From Pseudomonas siliginis (GTDB lineage: Bacteria > Pseudomonadota > Gammaproteobacteria > Pseudomonadales > Pseudomonadaceae): DNA of 64,000 bases. Location: assembly GCF_019145195.1 (NCBI RefSeq), contig NZ_JAHSTW010000008.1, forward strand, positions 1 to 64,000, written 5' to 3'. This document shows positions 37,301 through 42,231 of this stretch, one piece after another (position 1 is the stretch's first letter; each line of letters starts with the position of its first letter). The notes beneath the pieces were generated by a model that saw only the letters and a program-made list of their open reading frames with translations, searched no databases and was not told where the DNA came from. Position numbers and translations under genes: made by a program.

Positions 37301-38373
37301 GGCTCGGCGCGGTTTTGCGCCAGCGCCTGATCGTCCACGCGCAACGCCGGGATGCCGGTGCCGCGCGGTGTGCCAGCGACAAACAGGGTCGCCTCGGCCA
37401 GACCGTACGAGGCCATGAAACTGTTGTCGCTGAAACCGCAAGCAGCGAATTTTTCCGCGAAGCGCTCGAGGGTATCGAGACGGATCGGCTCGGAACCGGA
37501 ATAGGCCACGCGCCAGCGGCTCAGATCGAGGCGCTCAAGGGCCGATTCGCTGACCCGCTCACTGCACAAACGGTAGGCGAAATCTGGCCCGCCGCTGATG
37601 GTGCCGCCGTATTCGGCAATCGCTTCCAGCCAGCGCAACGGCCGGCCGAGGAAGTACGCCGGCGACATCAGAATGCACGGCACGCCGCTGAAAATCGGTT
37701 GCAGCAGACCACCGATCAAACCCATGTCGTGGTACAGCGGCAACCAGCTGACGATGACGTCGTCCGGGTTGACGTCGATGCCGAAACCGTGACGGATCAG
37801 CAGTTCGTTGGCGACCAGATTGCCATGGCTGACCTGCACGCCCTTGGGCAGCGCGGTGGAGCCGGAGGTGTATTGCAAAAAGGCGATGTGTTCGGGCGGC
37901 AGGCTCGGTTCAATCCAGCTTTCGGCCAGTGCGCTGTCGAGGGTATCGACACACAGCAGCGGCGGCGCGCCGTCGATTTGTTGCAAGGCATCGCGCAGAT
38001 CGGCGCTGGTCAACAGCAGCTTGGGCTCGGCGTCGGCGATGATCGACAGCAATCGCTCCTGATGATGACGACGCGCCGATTCCGGCGGATAGGCCGGCAC
38101 CGCAATCACACCGGCATACAGGCAACCGAAAAACGCCGCGACGTAATCCGCGCCGCTGGGAAACAGCAGCACCGCACGCTCACCGAATCCAGCCTGAGCC
38201 TGCAACGCAGCGGCGATGGTGCGCGCGCGTTGATCCAGTTCGCGATAGCTGAGCACCACAGTCTGATCCGGGTTTTCGGCGAGAAAACGCAAGGCCAGTC
38301 GGTCCGGCGTCAGGGCCGCGCGACGCTTGAGGGCTTGGACCAGGGTGCTGGGGAGTTCGAACGCGTCGGTCAT
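25375..38373 (-). CDS. pvdL: PvdL, pyoverdine chromophore nonribosomal peptide synthetase
   Basis: This 4,332-residue enzyme, close to the 4,342 of P. aeruginosa PvdL, starts pyoverdine assembly. Approximate domain order: fatty acyl-AMP ligase 1-560 (YTSGSTALPKG); carrier, Ser about 610 (GGNSIAA); condensation 665-1100 (HHIIADGWS); adenylation 1130-1625; carrier, Ser about 1664; condensation 1720-2150 (HHIVTEGWA); adenylation 2190-2690; carrier, Ser about 2736 (GGDSILS, the form found before epimerases); epimerisation 2790-3210 (HHLVVDGVS); condensation 3250-3660 (HHILIDAW); adenylation 3720-4225; carrier, Ser about 4269. There is no thioesterase, so the chain passes to another synthetase. 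By homology the modules load an acyl chain, Glu, D-Tyr and diaminobutyrate. A PvdS-type promoter lies upstream. Confidence 0.96.
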   Translation of the reverse strand: MTDAFELPSTLVQALKRRAALTPDRLALRFLAENPDQTVVLSYRELDQRARTIAAALQAQAGFGERAVLLFPSGADYVAAFFGCLYAGVIAVPAYPPESARRHHQERLLSIIADAEPKLLLTSADLRDALQQIDGAPPLLCVDTLDSALAESWIEPSLPPEHIAFLQYTSGSTALPKGVQVSHGNLVANELLIRHGFGIDVNPDDVIVSWLPLYHDMGLIGGLLQPIFSGVPCILMSPAYFLGRPLRWLEAIAEYGGTISGGPDFAYRLCSERVSESALERLDLSRWRVAYSGSEPIRLDTLERFAEKFAACGFSDNSFMASYGLAEATLFVAGTPRGTGIPALRVDDQALAQNRAEPGDGSAIMSCGISQPEHAVLTVEPNTLEELADNAVGEVWAAGPSIAHGYWRNPEASAKTFVQHAGRTWLRTGDLGFIRDGELFVTGRLKDMLIVRGHNLYPQDIEQTVEREVEVVRKGRVAAFAVTQNGEEGIGIAAEISRSVQKILAPDALIKAIRQAVAEAYQEAPSVVVLLNPGALPKTSSGKLQRSACRNRLADGSLDSYALFPSITAATETATSSTSDLEALIGQIWAEQLNVKQVSGDDHFFLLGGNSIAATQVVARVRQALGVELSLRLLFEAPTLSTFAAAVAQLKQDGGSAQGPISTLSRSEPMPQSLAQNRLWITWQLDPQSSAYNIPGGLRLRGELDVNAVRNSFQHLIERHESLRTRFFERDGVALQQVLAAAELNLQLIDISDLSIPEREARAEQIREDEARTRFDLEKGPLLRVTLVRLDDEQHQLLVTLHHIIADGWSLNILLDEFSRLYAAATQGAPATLAALPTQYADYGNWQRQWLAQGEGERQLAYWKAQLGEEHPPLELATDHPRSARHNHSAARHSVRLSTELSEAIRQTAQAHQATPFMLLLAALQSLLHRYSGQRDIRIGVPNANRPRLETQSLIGFFINTQVLRAQIDSRLTFAELLNQTRQAALGAQAHQDLPFEQLLEAFPQAREQGLFQVMFNHQQRDLSALKRLPGLLAEELPWHSREAKFDLQLHSEEDRNGRLSLAFDYASELFDATTIERLAEHFHNLLSEVCEQPQQAIGDLRLLTAGEQNQQKDWSVAPCTPAQQWLPELLEQQLRKTPQRTALVWDGGTLDFAELHAQANRLAHYLRDKGVGPDVCVAIAAERSPQLLIGLLAIIKAGGAYVPLDPDYPAERLAYMLRDSGVELLLTQTQLLERLPASDGVSVIAMDALHLDKWPSQAPGLHLHGDNLAYVIYTSGSTGQPKGVGNTHAALAERLQWMQDTYRLDETDVLMQKAPISFDVSVWECFWPLITGARLLLAAPGEHRDPHRIAQRVQQYGVTTLHFVPPLLALFIDEPLSAECTSLRRVFSGGEALPAELRNRVLTQLPTVQLHNRYGPTETAINVTHWHCTTVDGERSPIGRPLGNVVCRILDADLNPVPAGVAGELCISGIGLARGYLGRPALTAERFVVDPLGEQGARLYRTGDRARWSSDGVIEYLGRLDQQVKLRGFRVEPEEIQARLLAQNGVAQAVVLVRETAAGAQLIGYFTASDAQENADEQIARLKNALAAELPEYMVPAQLLRLDAMPLSPSGKLDRRALPEPQWQVREHVEPVSELEQQIAAIWREVLGLNQIGLRDDFFALGGHSLLATQIISRTRQACDVELPLRTLFEHSELGDYAEQIRLIQVSGRTNQQLPIGKVDRSQAVPLSYSQQRMWFLWQMEPDSPAYNVGGMARLRGVLHVEHFEAALQALILRHETLRTTFPSVDGVARQQVHAETGVRMGWKDFSSLPAAMREQQVQQLADAEAHQPFDLETGPLLRACLVKTAEHEHYFVLTLHHIVTEGWAMDIFARELSALYEAFVDERASPLEPLPVQYLDYSVWQRQWLESGERQRQLEYWTAQLGREHPLLELPGDRPRPPVQSHQGELFRFDLSDDLAARVRAFNAQNGLTLFMTMTAALATLLYRYSGQTDLRIGAPVANRIRPESEGLIGAFLNTQVLRCQLDGQMSVGELFEQVRHTVIEGQSHQDLPFDHLVEALQPPRSAAYNPLFQVMCNVQRWEFQQSRTLAGMTVEYLANDARATKFDLNLEVTDLDHRLGCCLTYSTDLFDEPTIERMARHWRNLLEALIADPQQRLSELPLLDKSEQQQLLDSLGIEPGEHRLDQCIHHLFAEQALARQDAPALTFAGQTLSYAELDARANRLAWALRERGVGPQVRVGLALERSLEMVIGLLAILKAGGAYVPLDPEYPLDRLHYMIEDSRIGLLLSDRAMFQALGNLPSDVARWCLEDDSPGLADYPASELPFISLPQHQAYLIYTSGSTGKPKGVVVSHGEIAMHCQAVIERFGMRPDDCELHFYSINFDAATERLLVPLLSGAQVVLRAQGQWDAEEICGLIRAHRINVLGFTPSYGSQLAQFLATQNDVLPVRMIITGGEALTGEHLQRIRAAFQPAQFFNAYGPTETVVMPLASLAPQVLEEGAGSVPIGSVIGSRVAYILDADLALVPQGATGELFVGGAGLAQAYHDRPGISAERFVADPFAADGGRMYRTGDLVRQRADGLVEYLGRIDHQVKIRGFRIELGEIETRLLDHPSIREAVVLALDAPSGKQLVGYLVTDVAGHGEAQQAELREALKSHLKAQLPDYMVPTQLMLLASMPLTANGKLDRRALAAPDLELNRQDYVAPSNALEQTLAQIWCDVLNVRQVGLNDNFFELGGDSILSIQVVSRARQQGIHFSPRDLFQHQTVQTLAAVASRTQQVTAEQGLVVAESRLTPIQHWFFDTDIPQRQHWNQALLLEPTVRLEPQRLQQALLAVIEQHDALRLRFNETDDAWHATHQALTNEDLLWQVSVDSPDQCEALFADAQCSLHLHNGPLLRAVLVDVADVQQRLFIAIHHLVVDGVSWRVLLDDLQTAYRQLDAAQPLKLPAKTSAFKDWAARLQAYAGSESLREELGWWQTQLAGPSADLPCENPQGGRQNRHAQTVSVRLDAERTRQLLQQAPSAYRTQVNDLLLTALARVLCRWSGQPSALIQLEGHGRETLFDEIDLTRTVGWFTSAYPLRLTPHNFEEAAGQGASIKAIKEQLRAVPHKGLGYGVLRYLADDGCRQSMAALPQAQVTFNYLGQFDQSFGSDALFRPLDEPIGAAHDPQAPLPNELSVDSQVYGGELLLRWTFSAERYEAQTINDLADAYLGELQSLIAHCLQDEAGGLTPSDFPLARLTQAQLDALPVPAAHIEDVYPLTPMQEGMLLHTLLEPGTGLYYMQDRYRINSELDPERFAQAWQAVVARHEALRASFCWNVGEDMLQVIHTPGRTPIEYLDWSAVAETEQEPKLQALLKSEREAGFDLLNQAPFHLRLIKVGAARYWFMMSNHHILIDAWCRSLLMNDFFEIYSALGEGREAQLSVPPRYRDYIGWLQRQSLAEARQWWRQNLQGFERTTPIPSDRPFLREHAGESGGMIVGDRYTRLNVEDGARLRELAQAHQLTVNTFAQAAWALVLRRLSGDRDVLFGVTVAGRPVEMPEMQRTVGLFINSIALRVKMPADDQRSSVRQWLSALLDSNMQLREYEYLPLVNIQEQSELPKGQPLFDSLFVFENAPVEVSVLDRAQSLNASSDSGRTHTNFPLTAVCYPGDDLGLHLSYDQRYFDEATVERMLSEFKRLLLALVDGFHGDMADLPLLGDEERDFLLHGCNQSGHDYPLEQSYVALFEAQVAAHPQRIAASCLEEQLSYAELNHNANRLGHALVAAGVRMDQPVALLAERNLDLLGMIIGSFKAGAGYLPLDPGLPSQRLSRIIELSRTPLLVCSAACLEQAQTLLEEFGCSNRPRLLIWEEVQASVAATHNLGIHSGPDNLAYVIYTSGSTGLPKGVMVEQRGMLNNQLSKRPYLDLSAADVIAQTASQSFDISVWQFLAAPLFGARVDIVPNAIAHDPQGLLAHVQAQGITVLESVPSLIQGMLGSERLSLDGLRWMLPTGEAMPPELAHQWLLRYPDIGLVNAYGPAECSDDVAFFRVDMASTRGSYLPIGTPTDNNLLYLVDGALELVPLGAVGELCVAGTGVGRGYVSDPLRTAPVFVPNPFGAPGERLYRTGDLARRRTDGVLEYVGRVDHQVKIRGYRIELGEIEARLHEQPEVRDAAVGVQEGVNGKHLVGYLVAADAALNPGERLERIKQRLRAELPEYMVPLHWLWLEQMPLNANGKLDRKALPTLEIGQLQSEDYLAPRNELEQTLADIWAEVLKVERVGVRDNFFELGGHSLLATQIASRVQKALQRNVPLRAMFECSTVEELAEYIDGLAASDITEEKVDRLNDLMAELEGL

Positions 38374-38525
38374 GAGGTTTCCTGCCTGAATTCGGCTTGC
38401 AAGTGGAATCGGGTGGCTGCGTCACACCTGGCGAGAGGCGTGCGGGGCGCGGTCTGTGCCGACCGCGCAAGGCATCGGAATGCGCTGAGGCCGGGGATCT
38501 GCACCCGGGCCATTCACTAATGAGA

Positions 38526-38549
38526 ACGGATGGACTGTGGAAATAATTA
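38526..38549 (-). promoter_or_regulatory. PvdS-type promoter of pvdL (variant)
   Basis: The minus strand reads TAATT, 16 bases, CGT, one base off the TAAAT consensus. It is the only such match in the pvdL-pvdS gap on that strand, and it lies 153 bp before pvdL. The downstream leader is long for this gene family. Confidence 0.7.
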
Positions 38550-38642
38550 GTCGGCAGGCACGACGTCCAACGGGGCCAAGGTGCGGCGGCGTGTCGCAGT
38601 TGGCAAAACACATCGCCTTACAGCAATACCTCTCTTTCTCAT

Positions 38643-38671
38643 TTGACAATCATTATCATTCAACATAATTT
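38643..38671 (+). promoter_or_regulatory. pvdS promoter overlapping a Fur box
   Basis: TTGACA at 38643-38648 is a perfect -35 element, followed by a -10-like CATAAT (38664-38669, 15-bp spacing) or TAATTT (38666-38671, 17-bp spacing). The segment 38645-38663 (GACAATCATTATCATTCAA) matches the Fur consensus at 13 of 19 positions and fills the spacer, so Fur-iron would block RNA polymerase directly, as known for pvdS. Confidence 0.85.
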
Positions 38672-38686
38672 GTCGCTCGATGTGTA

Positions 38687-38700
38687 GGACGGCGCCGTCC
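38687..38700 (+). repeat. Perfect palindrome in the pvdS leader
   Basis: GGACGGCGCCGTCC is a 14-bp perfect palindrome located just downstream of the predicted pvdS start point and 43 bp before the start codon. It could fold in the mRNA leader or bind a protein dimer. Confidence 0.5.
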
Positions 38701-38743
38701 CCCGAGGCCCTCCCACTAACCTATTGGCAGCAAGGTGATTTCC

Positions 38744-39298
38744 ATGACGGAACAAGTATCCACAAGCAGGTGCGATTCACCGCTACTTCAGGCATTCGTC
38801 GACAATCGACTGATTCTGGTCAAGATTGCAGCCCGCATTACCGGTTGCAGGTCTCGTGCAGAAGACGTGGTTCAGGATGCGTTTTTCCGACTGCAATCGG
38901 CGCCGCCGATCACGTCGTCGATCAAGGCTCAGCTGAGCTACCTGTTCCAGATCGTGCGCAACCTCGCCATCGATCACTACCGCAAGCAGGCGCTCGAACA
39001 GAAATACTCAGGCCCGGAAGAGGAAGGCTTGAACGTGGTGATTCAGGGCGCTTCGCCGGAAACTTCGCACATCAACTTCTCGACTCTGGAACACATCGCC
39101 GATGCGCTGACCGAACTGCCCAGCCGCACCCGCTATGCCTTCGAGATGTACCGTCTGCACGGCGTGCCGCAGAAAGACATCGCCAAGGAACTGGGCGTAT
39201 CGCCGACCCTGGTCAACTTCATGATTCGTGATGCTTTGGTGCACTGCCGCAAGGTCTCGGGCAGTCGGCGGGATGCGGTGATTGCGGGTCGTCGTTAG
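38744..39298 (+). CDS. pvdS: PvdS, iron-starvation ECF sigma factor
   Basis: The 184-residue protein has sigma region 2 (ILVKIAARITGCRSRAEDVVQDAFFRL, then YLFQIVRNLAIDHYRKQALE) and region 4 (ALTELPSRTRYAFEMYRLHGVPQKDIAKELGVSPTLVNFMIRDAL). PvdS directs RNA polymerase to the TAAAT-N16-CGT promoters of the pyoverdine genes and is restrained by the anti-sigma factor FpvR, not encoded here. The start at 38744 (MTEQVSTS) has an AGGTGA ribosome binding site; an upstream in-frame start at 38735 would add three residues. A Fur-controlled promoter precedes it. It is convergent with the acetyltransferase gene. Confidence 0.97.
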   Translation: MTEQVSTSRCDSPLLQAFVDNRLILVKIAARITGCRSRAEDVVQDAFFRLQSAPPITSSIKAQLSYLFQIVRNLAIDHYRKQALEQKYSGPEEEGLNVVIQGASPETSHINFSTLEHIADALTELPSRTRYAFEMYRLHGVPQKDIAKELGVSPTLVNFMIRDALVHCRKVSGSRRDAVIAGRR

Positions 39299-39319
39299 GA
39301 TCCGGATTTTGCGTCAACC

Positions 39320-39395
39320 ATTCGCGAGCAGGCTCGCTCCCACAGGGTTTGATTAACGACACAAATCCAGTGTGGGAGCGAGCCTGCTCGCGAAA
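39320..39395. repeat. REP pair between pvdS and the acetyltransferase gene
   Basis: Inverted REP copies at 39320-39343 and 39371-39394 separate these two convergent genes and may serve as a shared 3' end. Confidence 0.9.
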
Positions 39396-39433
39396 GCGGC
39401 CTCAGACTCAACGCAATACCGAGGCCGAACGCA

Positions 39434-40447
39434 TCAGGCCAGCTTGCACCGATCAAAAAACCGCTCCCGCCCCAGAATCATCAGCGCCGCGCGCTTGTGC
39501 GGGAAATCGAATTCCTTCTCGCAGTGAAAGCATTGGTTGTGCATATGCCCGATCATCTTCGCGTTGTCGGCACGTGGCTCGGCGACCACGCGCTGGGTGC
39601 GTGGATCATCGAGAAACAGGTAATGCACCAGCGCCGATAACCAGCTCGCCACTTTATGCGGGCCGCGATGACTTTCTTCGCCGACCAGCATGTGAATGCC
39701 ACGATCGTAATCGCCGGCATCGTAGAACGGCGCGATGCGATCTTCCTTGGCCCAGTAGGCTTCGAAATAAGCGAACGGCTGATCATCAAAACAGCCGATC
39801 AGCGTCAGCGTGTGCGGATCGGCATCGAGCTTGCCGAGGTATTCGCGATGCTGCTCAATGCTCCCCTCCTCCTGCCAGAAACTCGCCACGCGAGGGCTGT
39901 TCTGCCAGCGATTGAAGCGCGACAGATCTTCTTCGATTTCCAGCGTACGCAAGGAAATCCACGCGCCGAGCCGTGCATCGAAACGCCGATAGACTTCACC
40001 GCGCGGCTTCACCGGTCGCAGCGGATGGCGCTGGCCCTGGCTGATGACCATTTGCTGCGGATAGCTGCCGGTCAGTGAAGTGCCCAGCCACGGCTGCGGC
40101 AGTTGCCAGAACAACGTGCGCTCGCAGCGATACTCGCCGGCGACTTCGGTGTTGATCAGCAAACCACTGAATAAGGCTTCGGTCGGTGGCTGATCGAGTT
40201 GCCAGGTCAATTGCCGACACGCCGGGTCACGGGCGAACAACCAATAACAGGCGGCCCACAAGGCTTGCCCGGGCGGCAGGGCAAAACGTTCATCAAGCTG
40301 GATCGGGCCATTGGCCTCGCGGTCCAGGCGCAGCCGAATCAGCGGTTGCCCGTCCAGGCTCAGGCTCAGCCGGCTCTCGGTAGCATCAGCGATCAATTGA
40401 CTGCCCGAGGGCAACGCCAAGGCAGTAAGGTCATTCAGATTGGACAT
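39434..40447 (-). CDS. pvdYII: Siderophore N-acetyltransferase, PvdYII-like (IucB/RhbD type)
   Basis: This 337-residue protein has a divergent N-terminal half and a C-terminal GNAT domain of the IucB/AlcB siderophore type. Key segments are VYRRFDARLGAWISLRTLEIEEDLSRFNRWQNSPRVASFWQEEG and, near residues 240-290, EAYWAKEDRIAPFYDAGDYDRGIHMLVGEESHRGPHKVASWL. Relatives acetylate hydroxylated amines of hydroxamate siderophores; PvdYII acetylates N5-hydroxyornithine. A perfect PvdS box directly upstream places it in the pyoverdine regulon, so the pyoverdine made here probably contains acetyl-hydroxyornithine in place of, or beside, the formyl form made by PvdF. The specific substrate is inferred. 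Confidence 0.85.
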   Translation of the reverse strand: MSNLNDLTALALPSGSQLIADATESRLSLSLDGQPLIRLRLDREANGPIQLDERFALPPGQALWAACYWLFARDPACRQLTWQLDQPPTEALFSGLLINTEVAGEYRCERTLFWQLPQPWLGTSLTGSYPQQMVISQGQRHPLRPVKPRGEVYRRFDARLGAWISLRTLEIEEDLSRFNRWQNSPRVASFWQEEGSIEQHREYLGKLDADPHTLTLIGCFDDQPFAYFEAYWAKEDRIAPFYDAGDYDRGIHMLVGEESHRGPHKVASWLSALVHYLFLDDPRTQRVVAEPRADNAKMIGHMHNQCFHCEKEFDFPHKRAALMILGRERFFDRCKLA

Positions 40448-40453
40448 GGGTCG

Positions 40454-40495
40454 GGCTCACGTAATCGTCGACAGTTCAACGAAGTGACGTGAGCC
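40454..40495. repeat. 9-bp inverted repeat over the acetyltransferase promoter
   Basis: GGCTCACGT at 40454-40462 and ACGTGAGCC at 40487-40495 are exact inverted copies with 24 bp between them. The right copy includes the CGT -10 element of the PvdS box and the left copy lies just before the start codon, so the pair spans the transcription start. Confidence 0.6.
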
Positions 40496-40510
40496 GGGAG
40501 GGGAAATTTA
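40487..40510 (-). promoter_or_regulatory. PvdS (iron-starvation) promoter of the acetyltransferase gene
   Basis: On the minus strand this is TAAAT, 16 bases, CGT, an exact PvdS box. The CGT ends about 40 bp before the start codon. It lies in the 85-bp gap between the upstream binding-protein gene and the acetyltransferase gene. Confidence 0.9.
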
Positions 40511-40532
40511 AGCGCGAGAGGCAATTAGCGCT

Positions 40533-41372
40533 TCAGTGATGAGGCGCCGGCATCACGGCAATCCTGTAGGGCTCGAAAATCCTCAGCAATTCGCCGTTGT
40601 CGCGCAAACGCTGCAACAGATTGCCGAAGGCTTCGCCGGTGATAGGAGCGCTTGGCCGCAGAATCGCGTAATGGTGATAGATCTGATCGGTACGCTGCGA
40701 CGCCAACAGCTCATCGCGGACCTTCTCGTTGCGCAGCAGGTAATCGAACAGATAGGAACGGGTGACCAGGGCAATGTCGGCGCGCCCGCGCAGGACCATC
40801 AGCAGGTTGCTGTCGTGGGAATAGGTCAGCGTCGCGTTGTAGTTTTTCGCGAGATATTTCGGGTCGGCGTTGAAGTCGGCGAATTCGTAGTGATAACCGC
40901 TGAACAGCGCCAGACGTTTGCCCGACAGGCTCGAGAAATAGTTTTGCTGGCGGCCGTCTTCGCGTTGCGCGACGAAAATCTCGGCGTCTTCCAGGCCCAT
41001 GTCGACGTCGTCGTGGGGAATGTCCTTCCAGCCCCACTCGGGGTTCTCGAAGATCGCCATATCGATGCGGCCCTGCTTAAAATCACCGAAGCGGCGCGGG
41101 ATCGACGTCGGCACCAGAACGAACTGATAGTCGCTCTGCGAGCGGTTCAGTGCCTCGACCAATTGCGGCAACAGGCCGGTATCGGCGCCGTTTTCCGGGC
41201 GAATCGTATAAGGCGGGAAATGCGCGGCGCCGACCCGGACCAATTGCGCTGCTTGAGCGGGCAATACCCATAACGCAGCCAGCGCAGCGAGCAGCAGCCC
41301 GGCGGCTGTCCGAATTGGCGAAGACTTCAAAACACCCCACTCCCCGAAAAAAATAGCGATCAATGCATTCAA
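40533..41372 (-). CDS. Periplasmic solute-binding protein (amino-acid type, family 3)
   Basis: The protein (279 residues from the ATG at 41372) has a signal sequence (RTAAGLLLAALAALWVLPAQA) and a two-lobe family 3 fold: RVGAAHFPPYTIRPENGADTGLLPQLVEAL, then FGDFKQGRIDMAIFENPE and LRGRADIALVTRSYLFDYLL. A TTG codon at 41330 follows GGGGAGTG and would give 265 residues with a cleaner signal peptide, so it is the more likely start. It has no permease or ATPase neighbours, as is common for orphan sensors of this fold in Pseudomonas. Its ligand is unknown. Confidence 0.78.
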   Translation of the reverse strand: MNALIAIFFGEWGVLKSSPIRTAAGLLLAALAALWVLPAQAAQLVRVGAAHFPPYTIRPENGADTGLLPQLVEALNRSQSDYQFVLVPTSIPRRFGDFKQGRIDMAIFENPEWGWKDIPHDDVDMGLEDAEIFVAQREDGRQQNYFSSLSGKRLALFSGYHYEFADFNADPKYLAKNYNATLTYSHDSNLLMVLRGRADIALVTRSYLFDYLLRNEKVRDELLASQRTDQIYHHYAILRPSAPITGEAFGNLLQRLRDNGELLRIFEPYRIAVMPAPHH

Positions 41373-41423
41373 GCTAGGCGGTTTCGCCGACTTAGCCAGT
41401 TTCCCGGCCGGTCCGACAACCGT

Positions 41424-42047
41424 TCAACGCGCTTCGAGGACCAGAATCAACGCTTCATCGGCGAGTTGATCGAGGCTCAAACTGCCGCCGGCACGGAACC
41501 AGGTGGTGGTCCAGGACAGTGCGCCGGTAAGGAAACGTCGGGTAATAAAAACGTCGCCGCGAATATAGCCGGCGTCCTTGGCCTCGCCCAGAACCTGCAA
41601 CCAGATGTCTTCATAAACATCACGCAAAGCGAGCACTTTAGCCTGACCGTCCTCGGACAATGAGCGCCATTCGTACACCAGCACCGCCATCGCCTCGCCG
41701 CTGCCGCCCATGATCGACTGCAACTCGCAGCGAATCAGCGCCAGCACTTTCTCGCGCACGTCGCCGGCTTCGGCCAGGGCTGCGCGCATCAGCGCGGTGT
41801 TGTAGCGGATGGTTTCCTCCATCACCGCGCGGAGAATTTCATCCTTGCTTTTGAAGTGATGAAAAATACTGCCCGACTGGATGCCCACAGCGCTGGCCAG
41901 ATCACGCACCGTGGTGCGCTCGTAGCCTTTGTTGCGAAACAGGTGAGCCGCCACTTGCAGCAACTTGCCGCGGGCGCTGTCCGGGTCGGTCAACTGGCCT
42001 TGCTCGACCAGTTCGCGCATGACCCGCAGGGCTTTTTGCTCGTCCAC
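41424..42047 (-). CDS. atuR: AtuR, TetR-family repressor of acyclic terpene utilisation
   Basis: The 207-residue protein has the TetR helix-turn-helix at about residues 25-70 (GKLLQVAAHLFRNKGYERTTVRDLASAVGIQSGSIFHHFKSKDEIL) and a variable C-terminal half. It starts with GTG (MDEQKALRV) after GTAGGAGAGAAC. It is divergent from atuA, and two operator sites lie between. In P. aeruginosa AtuR represses the atu genes and its two binding sites lie in the atuA-atuR gap, as here. Confidence 0.9.
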   Translation of the reverse strand: MDEQKALRVMRELVEQGQLTDPDSARGKLLQVAAHLFRNKGYERTTVRDLASAVGIQSGSIFHHFKSKDEILRAVMEETIRYNTALMRAALAEAGDVREKVLALIRCELQSIMGGSGEAMAVLVYEWRSLSEDGQAKVLALRDVYEDIWLQVLGEAKDAGYIRGDVFITRRFLTGALSWTTTWFRAGGSLSLDQLADEALILVLEAR

Positions 42048-42124
42048 CCGTTCTCTCCTACAGTCGATCAGTGTGTTGCCCCCTGTAACCGCAGGGTTGC
42101 GCGCAATTTAAGCCGCGCGCGGGC

Positions 42125-42186
42125 ACCAAGCAAGCGCTTGGGCAGAAGAATGTTTCGCCTGTTTACAAACCAAGCGCTTGCTTGGT
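42125..42186. promoter_or_regulatory. AtuR operator pair
   Basis: ACCAAGCAAGCGCTTGG at 42125-42141 and its exact reverse complement CCAAGCGCTTGCTTGGT at 42170-42186 face each other 45 bp apart in the atuR-atuA gap. Each site contains the palindrome CAAGCGCTTG. P. aeruginosa AtuR is known to bind two 13-bp inverted repeats in the same gap. The mirror placement gives each divergent promoter one site in the same relation. Confidence 0.9.
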
Positions 42187-42231
42187 AGCCTCCAGACACT
42201 TCTGTCGCAGGTCCCTGAGTCGGAGATAAAA

